Counted from the stretch's first letter, positions 13,401 to 28,400 are shown. The stretch: 64,000 nt of DNA from Siphonodentalium dalli (GCA_032622095.1 CP136062.1:37200918-37264917), one strand, 5' to 3'. The notes: generated from the letters alone by a model not told the origin. Made by a program: numbers and translations.

Positions 13401-16400
13401 GTGCAAGTCGCTGACCTGTGCCATATTAAACGTATGAACACAAACTTTTTGGCCTTGAGAGGTAACATCACTAATTTCACCCTCTGAGGACCTCATTCTG
13501 CAAATGACAGACACACTGACAGTGTGTTATATGCCTATTTTCAACTTAGATTTATCAATTATTTTGTTGTCAATTGTTTTTAGAATCAAACTTTTTCATT
13601 TCTAAAAAGCCACCATCCAAAAAAAGTTACTTTTTTCTGAGGACGTGCGGTTAAGCAGCCTTTTTCTTTTAGTCATTTTTTTTGTGTGAAGATCGCAGGT
13701 AGTTTATAAGAAAGAAAGTAAATTTTTCAGCTCTATCTCGTAAATATATTGTACATGTATATCGACTATTTTTGTCAGATACATTCCCAAGCCTGTAAAT
13801 AACTCATATTTTATATACAGTAATGCCCTAAATAATCGACCCCTTAACCACAGCAGTATAATGGGTAACTTTTCAGGATTTAGTCGGAAATATGACTTGT
13901 TGCCATTCATCGGAAAGCTCTCAGATACTATGTCTGGAAATAGTATGTCTGACATTTGCAGAATGCGGTCCACAGAGGGTCAATTTAGTAATGCTATCAC
14001 ACACAGCAGGCTAGCATCACCAAATTCACCCTCTGTGGAGCTCATTCTAATTAGGCCTTATATTTCTGGGAAGTATCTATAGTCTCAAAATTTACATTGT
14101 TTTAGTTACTTTGTCCCTTCTGTTAAGTTTCTATATCCCCAAAATTTGCAGAAGATAAAATACATAATCGAGGTGACTAATGGGTGAACATCACCAACTT
14201 CAAATGGGTAACTAAAATCTTATCCTAGGTCTCCCTTCTGTTCAGTTTCTATCTCCCCTAATTTGCAGAAGATAAAATACATAATCGAGGTGACTATTGT
14301 AATGGGTGAACATCTCCAACTGCAACTGGGGAACTTCAATCTGATTCTAGGTCTCCCAAGGCAGAATGATCGGGGTAGCATCACTAAATTCCCCTTCTGG
14401 GGACCTCATTCTGCAAATGACACGCTATATCCAGGGTTGATTTGCAGGTTCAAATAAGGCGTGCGTTTTATAATAAAAAGTATGAAGAGAGATCCAGTCT
14501 TTAATTTTCATTGTTTTTATGTGTAACCAATAGAGGTACAGTAATGCTCTAAACTTTTCAGGATTTAGTTGGAAATATGGCTTGTTGCCATTCATCGGAA
14601 AGCTCTCAGTGCAAGTCACTGACCTGTGCCATATTAAACGTATGAACACAAACTTTTGACTTTGAGAGGTACATGTAGCATCACCCTCTGGGGACCTCAT
14701 TCTGCAAATGACAGAAATATATGAAAGCTTGATTCGGAGGTTCAAACAAGCTATGTGCATTTTATAATAAATACAGTGATGCCCTAAATAATCGACTCCT
14801 TAACCACAGCAGAATTATCGGTAACTTTTCAGGATTTAGTTTGAAATATCGCCTGTTGCCATTCACCGGAAAGCTCTCACTGAGAGCTTTTCGATGAATG
14901 GCAACAAGCAATATTTCTGGCTAAATCCTGAAAAGTTACCAATAATTCTGCTGTGGTTAAGGAGTCGATTATTTAGGGCATTATTGTAGTACACAGATTC
15001 TGAATAGAGATCCAGTCTTTAATTTTCATTGGCCTAATAGACGAAGATCAAAGCAGCAACATTACAGATAGTAAAATAGGATAATTCAAGCGGACTTGTT
15101 ACATTCTCTCTCATATCTATTCTGTGTTGAGAGTATTTAGATTCAGTTCAATGATTTTCTTTTATGCAGGGTGAGTATACAGACTAAACATTTACTTCTT
15201 TTACAAAAGTATTCAATTTTTTGAAGAGTTTTTTTTAAACCTTTCTATACTAAATACTCATGAGGAGCTATCCCATAGGACATGTTCAGTTAAAGATACA
15301 TAATCAGATTTGGTGTTCCCCATATCATTCTGTTACACAAGCCTGGATATAAATTTTTTTTGAGTGTCTGACAAAATGACAGGCACCAAAGATTCGGCGT
15401 CTGACATTTGAAAAGTGTGTCTGTCATTTACCTGGTATCAATAAATAGCAGCAATTAGTTATTTTTTAGCCCATTCCAATGCACAAATTAGATTCATTGA
15501 TGTACCATGTTATGAATTATGGTGTTTTACATCACTTTTAGCTGAAGCTCATATTATCATGTCATAATGTGACAGGGGTGCAAAGTCAGACAAGGCTGTC
15601 ATTAATTATATTATCACTTACTCAAGTTACTGAAACTATTAATGTCGATCAAATAGGAAAATTAGGATTACTATACGTGATCGGGACTTTTGCATACATT
15701 ATGTACTGTGCTAAGTCACTGAACTGCCCATTGCTAATTTCAAATTGGCCGGATCGGATCAGATTAATCGGAAGTTGTCCGATACAGTAGCGCAAAATAG
15801 TCCGCAGAAAAAATCCTACGCCGTGCTTCCCCCAAGTAAACACAAGCACATGTTTCAAAACGCGGCGATTTAAAAACTACCCGGTATGATTTTTTTCGGA
15901 ATTTCTTCCGCTAAATCTCCAAAACACCCTTAACTTGTGGAATATATTACACTTGTGCTGATTTAACTTGTGACATCTCCGTGTATCTTACGTCAAACGA
16001 GAAAAACACGACGAAGTGTATTTCTTGGTTGGAGTTTCCCCCCAGTGGCAGCCATTTTTTCTGGGTTTTTCACGTTCTAAAAATAGAAAGTCGTAAATAG
16101 TGCGGACGTGAAGGCAGCGATAATTCGCAGTTTGCGATCAATCATCAATCGCGGACAATTTAGGTTAGAGGTTGCATTAAAATTACATTTATAGGTCCTG
16201 TATACGGAACGGATCATTAACATGTTTTCGGTAAAACGCGTTGTATTGGTGGGGGGATTTGATATTTAGTGCACAGTAGTGGTAATTGAATGTCTTTGCC
16301 ACGGATAATACATCTACTTGTTGTTTTCCCCTTAATTATATATTTTTTGTGAAGATAATGGGCGCCGGACAAACTGACGGACGATAATAAGGCGGCGGCG

Positions 16401-19400
16401 GTCATCGGTGTATTTGGCTCGGTCAATGACCGTGTCCGACCTCTTATATCCAGGCTTGCTGTTACAACAACAATGGAATTTCACCAAATGCCTACTCTCA
16501 GGTGCCAAATAAACGTGATGGCTGAATAAACATGCTGGCTTACATTTACCCCTAAAATTATTAATAGTGCTGGCATTTTCACTATATATATCATGACCAA
16601 ATAATAGTGATGGCCAGCATATTCTTCCAAAATTAATAAGCGTGCCAGCACGTTTATTTGGCACCCAAGAGTATTTAGTTATCCAAATTAGTTTATTACC
16701 AATAAATACTCATAACAATATCAAGCATGATATCATATTTGCAGAAAAAGTCCTACAGTTTGCACGATGAGCGAGTGTGGTTTACAATTTCCATATACAG
16801 TGATTCTGAATTCAAATTGAAATTCCCCAACACGTGTTATCACAAATGTAAAAACATGAAATTTCCATGTGTAACCAGCATGGTGCCATATAACATGTCT
16901 ATAAAGTGCCTGAATAGAATATGATTACCGATTCATAAATAAGTATATGTATGTATACACACATCAACTATCACAACATACCCTATTCTTGTTGATGTCG
17001 ATACTTTCAAGCCTTGAAATAGGGTGTCTGTCATTTGCAGAATGAGGTTCCCAGAGGGTGAATTTGGTGATGCTAGCCTGCTATGCGGGGTTGCATCACC
17101 AAATTCACCCTCTGGGGACCTCATTCTGCTTACACCTCAGCAGAATGAGGTTCCCAGAGGGTGAATTTGGTGATGCTAGCCCGCTATGCGGGGTAGCATC
17201 ACTAAATTCACCCTCTGGGGACCTCATTCTGCAAATGACAGACACCCTATTTCAAGGCTTGGATACTTTTCATCGTCTTTTTTCCGAAATAAATTTTCGA
17301 TCGCCACTGATCGTACAGGGAGACATGCCCTCTTATAACAGTGTCCGCTTATGTCTACTATTTCTGGAAGAAGTCAGCAGAATTTTCGCCAGACCACCAA
17401 ATATTTAAGGTGTTGAAAAATAACAGATTTCAAAAATTAAAATCTGATAACTTTTAGCTTTGATGCGTGGGTTCCTCGACTCAGTTCACATATTTTAACC
17501 TGAAGCAGAAGAAATAGTAATTTAGGAGTATTAAATCGGATTTATATATACATGTGCAGTAAATGCTCAAAGTATGTGACCCTTTAACCACAACATAATT
17601 ATGGGTAATTTTTCAGGATTTAGTCGGAAATATGGCTTGTTGCCATTCATCGGAAAGCTCTCGCCGAGAGCTTTCCGATGAATGGCAACAAGCCATATTT
17701 CCGACTAAATCCTGATAAGTTACCCATAATTCTGCTGTGTTTAAGGAGTCGATTATTTAGGGCATTACTGTACATGTATGTTCACCATTCACCAAACGAC
17801 CACATGTCCTTTGTTGAACTTATTATCTGAACATTTCCCACCAATGAATATGATTCCTTCTGCATTCCTTCTATTGTCTGTCATCTGCTTATATTACCTG
17901 AACATCCCTCCAGATGAATAATAGACCACTCGAATGTATACTTCTATGACTTAGTGGGAGAATCCATTTAGTAAATAAAGGGTTGAAGCCACACATAGGA
18001 TGTGATTACAATATTTCTCATCCCTGGTCAAGCGGTCCTGCTATAATGCTATGATGTTGGTGGGTTCTGCTCAGGCCTGAGAATAAGGTGTCATTTGCAG
18101 AATGAGGTCCCCAGAGGGTGAATTTAGTGACGCTATCCCACACAGTGGGCTAGCATCACCAGATTCACCCATTTGAGACCTCATTCCACATGGCCTCATC
18201 TGCTATGAACGACATAAACTCAGATTGAAGTTTCCAAATGGTGAATATTGAGATGTACACCCATTGGGAACCACGATTAATTATGCAATATTTGTCTACC
18301 AAGATGTAGAGCATCTAAACTAAAAAATAAATAGAATCTATGTGAAGAAGTTTCTATAGAAGTTTGATATTAAAGAAACTTTCCAGACAAGATGAGGCCT
18401 GAGCAGAACGAGGTCCACAGAAGGTGAATTTAGTGATGCTAGCCCACTGTGCGGGTCAGCGTCACTAAATTCACACCCTGGGGACCTCATTCTGCAAATT
18501 ACAAGCACCTTATTCTCAGGCCTGGTTGTGCTTAAACCCGTGCTCCGCGTTTATAATGTTCTGCTGTTTCTTAATTACAGTGGGCGCATGGGCGTTTTAT
18601 TTATAGAATGGGAATTTTTGGACGGATTCAAAGTCGAACTGCGACCCGGGTAAAATGTGTAGTTGGGTATTTCAATTTTAATTTATATTCCGATGCCAAG
18701 AAGTGCAAAGCGATTAATTCTATGAGTTTGTCATTCGTGAAACCAATAAATTTTATATTCTATAATTAAAATCATGGGTATATAATATATGATCTTGAGC
18801 GCATTACCATTTCTGACTATGGTGTTCCTGTTGCTACAGTAATGCCCTAAGTAATCGACCCCTTAACCACAGCAGAATTATGGGTAACTTTTCAGGATTT
18901 AGTCGGAAATATGGCTTGTTGCCATTCATTGGAAAGCTCTCAGTGAGAGCTTTCCGATGAATGCCAACAAGCCATATTTCTGACTAAATCCTGAAAAGTT
19001 ACCCATAATTCTGCTGTGGTTAAGGGGTCGATTACTTAGGGCATTACTGTGTATGATGCTGGACAATGAGATATTTTACATTTGATTATACATGTATTTC
19101 TCTTTATAGAATGTCAGAGCAGCTGTGCTAGCCCCGCCTTCAATTCGCAACGTTGTGGCGAATTCAACAGAAAGAAATCGCTTTAACTTCTCGACCATCG
19201 TCTACAAAAATGCCAAGTTGTTCCCTATAACTTCAAGCAAATACTCAGACAGCATTCTCAATGGAAAAGAATGGAAGGTTGTTTCTGATGTCCTCTCTTT
19301 TTCTGTTGGTAAGTTAAAATTGTTGGGGGTAATGGAATCAGCTTGTCCGTCTGTCTGTGAACATAATTTTGTCCAAGCTTTTATTCCTATACAATTTATA

Positions 19401-22400
19401 TACTGTAAAACCTAACCACAGACACAGGTAAATATATACTGTAAAACCTAACCACAGACACAGGTAAATATATACTGTAAAACCTAACCACAGACACAGG
19501 TAAATATATACTGTAAAACCTAACCACAGACACAGGTAAATGAGCTACTAAAAAAGCAAGTTAGTATTATCAATAAATATCAAAGTAGCAATAAATATCT
19601 AAGCGACACCTGCCTGAAAACTACTTTTAAAGATACGGGTGGCGTTGACGGTGGGTATGCTGTTAAAATATTCACCTCCGTCAAAAACTGCCATAAACAG
19701 AAATAATAGTAACATGTAGACATACTTTCTTCTTACATGTATACCAATCAGAAATATGGCATAAACATTATGTAATTGTTAAATCGTATGTCTTGACGAC
19801 AATATAATGTACTATTTACGCGCTGAACACGCGCTGAACAAAACTATATATATATTTTAATATTCCTTCTGTTGATGGCGATTTGAACAAATATGAATAT
19901 TTCTGCAACAAACGCCGCCCGTGCCTTTAAAGTCTATGGTGGATTCAGGCCTCATAATATGGTGCCAGACGTTGCAGAATGAGCTGCACAGAGGGTGAAT
20001 TTAGTGATGCAACCCTGTGCAGCGGGCTGGCAACACTAAATTCACCCTCTGGGAACCTCATTCTGCTTAGGTCTCATCTTCTCCAACCCTTATAATTGGC
20101 TACGGCAATCAGCAATGCTGAAGCCATTTGTTGAAGCAAACTGGGCCACGGCAAAGGGTTGTCGAAGCCAAACTATCTTCTCTAAGTTTTTTTCATTTAT
20201 ATAGAAACTTTTTCACAAAGTTGTCAAGGTGTCCAATGGGTGCACATCAAAATGTTCACCATCTGGGAACTTAAATCTGTTTCTCAGTCTCCCATAGCAG
20301 ATGAGGCCATGTTGAATGAGGTCCCCAGACGATGTGTGGGGTAGCATCACTAGATTCACCCTCTGGGGACCTCATTCTGCTAAGGTCTAGCACCATATTT
20401 CAGGCCTGTGTGGATTGAAGTCTGAAATTATTGTCCAGTTCTATTACATCCCGGTCAGGTTCTATTACATCCTGGTCAGGTTCTATTGCATCCCGGTCAG
20501 GTTCTATTACATCCCGGTCAAGTTTTATTACATCCCGGTCTGGTTCTATTACATCCCGGTCAGGTTCTATTACATCCCGGTCAGGTTCTATTACATCCCG
20601 GTCAGGTTCTATTACATCCCGGTCAGGTTCTATTACATCCCGGTCTGGTTCTATTACATCCCGGTCAAGTTTTATTACATCCCGGTCTGGTTCTATTACA
20701 TCCCGGTCTGGTTCTATTACATCCCGGTCAGGTTCTATTACATCCCGGTCAGGTTCTATTACATCCCGGTCAGGTTCTATTACATCCCGGTCAGGTTCTA
20801 TTACATCCCGGTCAGGTTCTATTACATCCCAGTCAGGTTCTATTACATCCCGGTCAGGTTCTATTACATCCCGGTCAGGTTCTATTACATCCCGGTCAGG
20901 TTCTATTACATCCCGGTCAGGTTCTATTACATCCCAGTCAGGTTCTATTACATCCCGGTCAGGTTCTATTACATCCCAGTCTGGTTATATTACATCCCGG
21001 TAAGGTTCTATTACATCCCGGTCAGGTTCTATTACATCCCGGTCTGGTTCTATTACATCCCGGTCAAGTTTTATTACATCCCGGTCAGGTTCTATTACAT
21101 CCTGGTCAGGTTCTATTACATCCCGGTCAGGTTCTATTACATCCCGGTCAGGTTCTATTACATCCCGGTCAGGTTCTATTACATCCCGGTCAGGTTCTAT
21201 TACATCCCGGTCAGGTTCTATTACATCCCAGTCAGGTTCTATTACATCCCGGTCAGGTTCTATTACATCCCAGTCTGGTTATATTACATCCCGGTAAGGT
21301 TCTATTACATCCCGGTCAGGTTCTATTACATCCCGGTCTGGTTCTATTACATCCCGGTCAAGTTTTATTACATCCCGGTCAGGTTCTATTACATCCCGGT
21401 CAGGTTCTATTACATCCCGGTCAGGTTCTATTACATCCCGGTCAAGTTTTATTACATCCCGGTCAGGTTCTATTACATCCCGGTCAGGTTCTATTACATC
21501 CCGGTCTGGTTCTATTACATCCTGGTCAGGTTCTATTACATCCCGGTCCGGTTCTATTACATCCCGGTCTGGTTCTATTACATCCCGGTCAGGTTCTATT
21601 ACATCCCGGTCAGGTTCTATTACATCCCGGTCAAGTTTTATTACATCCCGGTCTGGTTCTATTACATCCCGGTCAGGTTCTATTACATCCCGGTCAGGTT
21701 CTATTACATCCCGGTCTGGTTCTATTACATCCCGGTCAAGTTTTATTACATCCCGGTCAGGTTCTATTACATCCCGGTCAGGTTCTATTACATCCCGGTC
21801 AGGTTCTATTACATCCCGGTCAAGTTTTATTACATCCCGGTCAGGTTCTATTACATCCTGGTCAGGTTCTATTACATCCCGGTCAGGTTCTATTACATCC
21901 CGGTCTGGTTCTATTACATCCCGGTCAGGTTCTATTACATCCCGGTCCGGTTCTGTTACATCCCGGTCCGGTTCTATTACATCCCGGTCAGGTTCTATTA
22001 CATCCCGGTCAGGTTCTATTACATCCCGGTCAGGTTCTATTACATCCCGGTCAGGTTCTATTACATCCCGGTCAGGTTCTATTACATCCCGGTCAAGTTT
22101 TATTACATCCTGGTCTGGTTCTATTACATCCCGGTCAGGTTCTATTACATCCCGGTCAGGTTCTATTACATCCCGGTCCGGTTCTATTACATCCCAGTCC
22201 GGTTCTATTTCTATTACATCCCGGTCAGGTTCTATTACATCCCAGTCAGGTTCTATTACATCCCGGTCAGGTTCTATTACATCCCGGTCAGGTTCTATTA
22301 CATCCCGGTCAGGTTCTATTACATCACGGTCCGGTTCTATTACATCCCGGTCAGGTTCTATTACATCCCGGTCAGGTTCTATTACATCCCGGTCAGGTTC

Positions 22401-25400
22401 TATTACATCCCGGTCCGGTTCTATTACATCCCAGTCCGGTTCTATTTCTATTACATCCCGGTCAGGTTCTATTACATTCCGGTCAGGTTCTATTACATCC
22501 CGGTCAGGTTCTATTACATCCCGGTCAGGTTCTATTACATCCCGGTCAGGTTCTATTACATCCCGGTCCGGTTCTATTACATCCCGGTCAGGTTCTATTA
22601 CATCCCGGTCAGGTTCTATTACATCCCGGTCAGGTTCTATTACATCCCGGTCAGGTTCTATTACATCCCGGTCAGGTTCTATTATATCCCGGTCCGGTTC
22701 TATTACATACCGGTCCAGTTATATTATATCCTGGTCAGGTTCTATTATATCCCGGTCCGGTTCTGTTACATCCAGGTCAGGTTCTATTATATCTCGGTCC
22801 GGTTTTCTATTACATCCCAGAATTTCATGGAATTTTGAGAATAAAGAGAATTCTTTGTTAGTATATTCCTGTTATGGTGAATTTTCATTTTTCACCAGAG
22901 TTATGGTCCTTTTTGTTGGAATTTGCACTATTTTCGTTTCTGGATAGTAAGTCTGAACTGAATGGAATGAAATTTGGTTTGTGTGTTTACTGCCCAAAAT
23001 ACAGGTCAACTTCGAATTTTCACCAGAGAAATGGCCCTTGGCTGGAATTACCACGGGCGTATTTTGCCATATGTGCTGGCGATGCCCGATCTTGTCAGAC
23101 TTGTTATACCGGTATGCAAAAGAATATTTGCTACAGTACGCGATACAAATATAAAAAGACAGATGCACGGGGTTAAGGAGAACATTGATATGTGGAACCA
23201 AGCCTGAGTTTAGTGTGCCTGTCATTTGTAGAATGAGGTCCCCCAGATGGTGAATTTAGTGACGCTATCTCACACTGCAGGCTAGTGTCACTAAATTCAC
23301 CCTCTGGGGACCTCATTCTGCTTAGGCCTCATCTTCTCTGGAAAGTTTCTTTATTATCAAATTTATATAAAAACTTCTTCACATACAGATGTAGATTCTA
23401 TTTCTTTTTTAGTTTAGTTTCTCTATATCCCCAAATTGGCAGACGACACAATGCATAATCGGGGTTGCCAATGGGTGTACATAATAATATTCACCATTTA
23501 AGAACTTCAATCTGAGTCAATGTCTCCTATAGCAGATGAGGCCATGCAGAATGAGGTCCCCAGAAGGTGAATTTGGTAATGCCAGCCCCCCATGCGGGAT
23601 AGCATCACTAAATTCACACTCTGTGGACCTCATTCTGCAATTGACAGGCACACTAAACTCAGACTTTGTTTGTGAGGAATGAAAAGTCTGACTATGCTTG
23701 GCCCTATTATGACTTTACAAATGTCAAATAATAACATTTGTGGGTATGTTATCATTGAAGTAACTTTAATTGAAGTAAATGATGGAATTTAATATCCAAT
23801 AATTTGACTAACTAGTTCTTTAATCTCTTTGTCAAATTATATCATAAATCAACATTGTGAATTAGGAAAAATTATGGAATTACACAATTAGGCAGGCCTC
23901 AGTGTACAAACTCTATGTTTTCATGTACAGCAATGCCCTAAGTAATCGACCCCTTAACCACAGCATAATTATGGGAAACTTTTCAGGATTTAGTCGGAAA
24001 TATGGCTTGTTGCATTCATCGGAAAGCTCTCAAGCCATATTTCCGACTAAATCCTGAAAAGTTACCAATAATTCTGCTGTAGTTAAGGGGTTGATTACTT
24101 AGGGCATTACTGTACCTCAACATATCAAATAGGATAAACATGGCGACCGTTTAGGAAGTCATAAATCAAGTGCTAACAACTGATGACGCTTTGCGTTGTC
24201 ATTATGACCTTTTCAAAATTATGAGCTTGCCCTCGTGGGACCCAAGTTATTTTTTTTTTACCTCTGACTAACCGTACCAAATGGTCTACTGCTTTCTCTC
24301 GTGAGAGAGAATGGAAACAAAAATATGAGTGACATTTTTAACTTTTTAAATTATTAGTTTTGGCTATTTAAACTTTATTTTGGTATGTATGCTACTAATC
24401 TCTTTTCCAATTTTCTGTAAATTTTTTTTTTTTTTTTTTGGGTTGAATTTATTTTGGTATGCTTAAGCATGCTATAGCGAATTTAAAAACAAACTGGATA
24501 AAACCTTAGGGGCATGTAATAACTCAAAACTATCACCAAGTATTCATAGTGATAAGTTTGATGCCCATGAAAAATGTAAGATTCCCTGGCACTAAACCTA
24601 CAAAATAAGTCTGTTAAAGAAGATAAGCAAAAATTATTAAAATTGTAAATAATTGTAAGAAATAATAACAAATGATGAAAAATTGTTAGGCCAATGCATT
24701 CTCTTATATATGCGAGGCGACCTATGGTCGACTCGCATATATAAGAGAATGCATTGGCACAGGGTACATGGGTTGATACCGGTACGCAAATCGGACCTGG
24801 CACTGAAAGGGTTAAAAACTTCCCACTTTAATATGTCTTGCAGGAAGTTTCCTTTTCCATCATGATATGCATGCACCAATTTTATACCTTATCATGTGAA
24901 AAATTATATGTTTGATGACAGCTTAATCAGCCATTTTACTTTTCCTTTGTTGACTTGTTGATAGCCGTGGGTTCACGAATGTTGACATTGACATGTAGAT
25001 GGGAACGAGTCATTTTGGGGTCATTCGGCCAAAAAACATGGCCGCTGGTGGCCATCTTGGATTTCAAATTTGAATCCATTGGCGCGGGCTACAGGCCGTA
25101 CTGTTTGTCTGATCATCATAAAATTTGTCATGTATGTTGAAATTTACATGTAGATGGGAACGAGTCATTTTAGGATCATTCGGCCAAAAAACATGGCCAC
25201 TGGTGGCCATCTTGGATTTTACTCTTTGTATCACTAAATTCTTTGACACATCCTACAGACCACATCTCTGATCCGATCATCACCAAACTTCATAAGGGTC
25301 ATCGGGGTGACCTCTAGATGGGAACGAGTCATTTTGGGGTCATTTGGCCAAAATACATGGCCGCCGTCAGCCATATTGGATTTTACTCTTTGCATCACTA

Positions 25401-28400
25401 AATACTTTGACACACCCTACATACCACATTCCTGATCTGATCATCACCAAACTTCATATGGATCATCGGGGTGACCTCTTGATGGGAACGAGTCATTTTG
25501 GGGTCAATCGGCAAAAAACTATGGCCACCAATGGCAATTTTGGATTTTACTCTTTGTATGACTAAATATTTCTACAAAATCCATTAACATGGGTTAATTA
25601 TAGACCGATCTGTTTGTTTGATCTTCATGAAATTTGTCATGGATGTTGACATTGACATGTAGATGGGAACGAGTCATTTTGGGGTCATTCGGCAAAAACA
25701 CATGGCCGCCGGTGGCCATTTTAGAATTTACTCTTTGCATCACTAAATCCTTTGGCACACCCTAGTGACCACATCCTTCCATTTACTGTCAACCATTATA
25801 TTATTCCCCTACCTAAGTTGATCTACAGTGTCATTGACACTTTCATTCACTTTACCATTCCACGACTGGAGCTTCCTGAAATTTTGAGAAAACCTGTGCC
25901 AATACATTGTCTTACATGTATATATGTGAGTGTCTTATGTATGCGAGTCTCCCATAGGGATCCTCACATATATAAGAGAATACATTGGCCTAACAATATT
26001 TCCTTTACCTCGTAAGTCAGTGCAGGGAGTCTCTCCCATATAAGAGATTGTACTGGCACAGGATCTTTAATGCTGCACCAGCGCAGCTCCCGTCATGTAA
26101 AGGTTAAAGAGCATCAATCTTTTGTAAATTGACGGAAGCTATTTAACTTTCGCCTAGACGCTCACATTGCCGGGTCCGCGCTGGACCGAAATTTACTTTT
26201 GCCAAATAATTTGCCAAATGAAAATATTTTTTGCCAAATTCTTTTAGAATTTGCCAAATATTATCTGTGATAGTATCATTTTCTGCAACCTTGATTGGGT
26301 CGCGGTTTGATATCGATAGAAAAGCAGTTAGTTAATAACTATACTCTCATCTCTATCGTGGTTTATCATACAACAATAAACCAATCACCGAACAATACAA
26401 TATGGTAGAAGCGTTGCTTCATCAGAAGGGAACATCACATGGGGATTAGTTATGTAAACACCACCATCACACTAAATACTGTAATCGCTCCACCCATCGT
26501 TAATAATGCTATCAGATTAACTCTATCATTAAGATAGAGTTAATCTGATAGCATTAGTATCGATGGATCTTGTGTATTATCAAGCCTTGAAATAGTGAGC
26601 CTGTCATTTGCAGAATGAGGTCCCCAGAGGGTGAATTTAGTGATGCTACCCCGCATAGCGGGCTAGCATCAACAAATTCACCCTCTGGGAACCTCATTCT
26701 GCTGAGGTGTAAGCAGAATGAGGTCCCCAGAGGGTGAATTTGGTATTCTGCAAATGACAGGCTCACTATTTCAAGGCTTGTGTATTATACAGTTTCGGAA
26801 AAGTTAACACCTCCATTAAGGAGGTGTTAACTTTTCCGAAACTGTATAATACACAACTAATATAACTCCATTGTAATAATTTCCTGAAATGAATGGTATT
26901 GATTGACCAATATTGTTCAACTTTATTGAGGAATTAAAAAGTGACTTGTTGCCAAATGAAAATATTTTTTGCCGAAGGTGAATTTTTTTTGCCAATGGCA
27001 AGTGCACATTGCCCTCTATTATATATGAAGTATTCTTCGTCAATGCTCCCATTGCCCACTATTATACATGTATATGAAGTATTCTTCGTCAATGCTCCCA
27101 TTGCCCACTATTATACATGTATATAAAGTGTTCTTCGTCAATGCTCCCATTGCCCACTATTATACATGTATATAAAGTGTTCTTGGTTTGACGCTCACAT
27201 TGCCCTCTATTATATATGAAGTATTCTTCGTCAATGCTCCCATTGCCCACTATTATACATGTATATGAAGTATTCTTCGTCAATGCTCCCATTGCCCACT
27301 ATTATACATGTATATAAAGTGTTCTTCGTCAATGCTCCCATTGCCCACTATTATACATGTATATAAAGTGTTCTTGGTTTGACGCTCACATTGCCCTCTA
27401 TTATATATGAAGTGTTCTTGGTGGATGCTCCCATTGCCCACTATTATACATGTATATAAAGTGTTCTTCGTCAATGCTCCCATTGCCCACTATTATACAT
27501 GTATATAAAGTGTTCTTGGTTTGACGCTCACATTGCCCTCTATTATATATGAAGTGTTCTTGGTGGATGCTCCCATTGCCCACTATTATACATGTATATA
27601 AAGTGTTCTTGGTTTGACGCTCACATTGCCCTCTATTATATATGAAGTATTCTTCGTCAATGCTCCCATTGCCGACTATTATACATGTATATGAAGTATT
27701 CTTCGTCAATGCTCCCATTGCCCACTATTATACATGTATATAAAGTGTTCTTCGTCAATGCTCCCATTGCCCACTATTATACATGTATATAAAGTGTTCT
27801 TGGTTTGACGCTCACATTGCCCTCTATTATATATGAAGTGTTCTTGGTGGATGCTCCCATTGCCCACTATTATACATGTATATAAAGTGTTCTTCGTCAA
27901 TGCTCCCATTGCCCACTATTATACATGTATATAAAGTGTTCTTGGTTTGACGCTCACATTGCCCTCTATTATATATGAAGTGTTCTTGGTGGATGCTCCC
28001 ATTGCCCACTATTATACATGTATATAAAGTGTTCTTGGTTTGTCTCATTTCAGGTGATGAAGTAGACAATCTAACCGACCCTATAACACTAATCTTCCAT
28101 GTATCGACATCAAGTCAGCGATTGAGGGCGGCTTACTGGGATTTCTCTGACAACGGTAAGATTCTGGCAATAATTTATATTCAGAATAATAAAATAAAAA
28201 AATTAATTTCGCCCTCCCGCCCCATTTTTCTGAAAAATTTGGATGTAAATCTAGCAATTTATTTATATTGGCCTTAGGAAATGTTCAGATTATATGTTCA
28301 ACAAATACCCAACAAATACTAGGTCTTTTTGAACTTATTATCTGAACATTTCCCACCAAAAAATATGAATCCTTCTGCTCTTCTATTAGCTTTTTCTCTG

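Noticed and set aside
16332-16664. 110-codon minus frame
   Set aside because: Much of it covers the foldback at 16498-16668.
20415-22861. Overlapping reading frames of about 800 and 790 codons as repeat-protein genes
   Set aside because: They exist only because the 21-bp unit is a multiple of 3 without stops in those frames. They begin with no start context, coincide with the array edges and lie in a receptor intron.
24995-25770. Diverged 165-bp repeats as a coding tandem-domain gene
   Set aside because: Frames are short and broken, and unit spacing varies (154-181 bp) without keeping frame.
27089-28069. Series of minus-strand frames reading M-G-A-L-T-K-N-T
   Set aside because: Each is one block of the 48-49-bp minisatellite.
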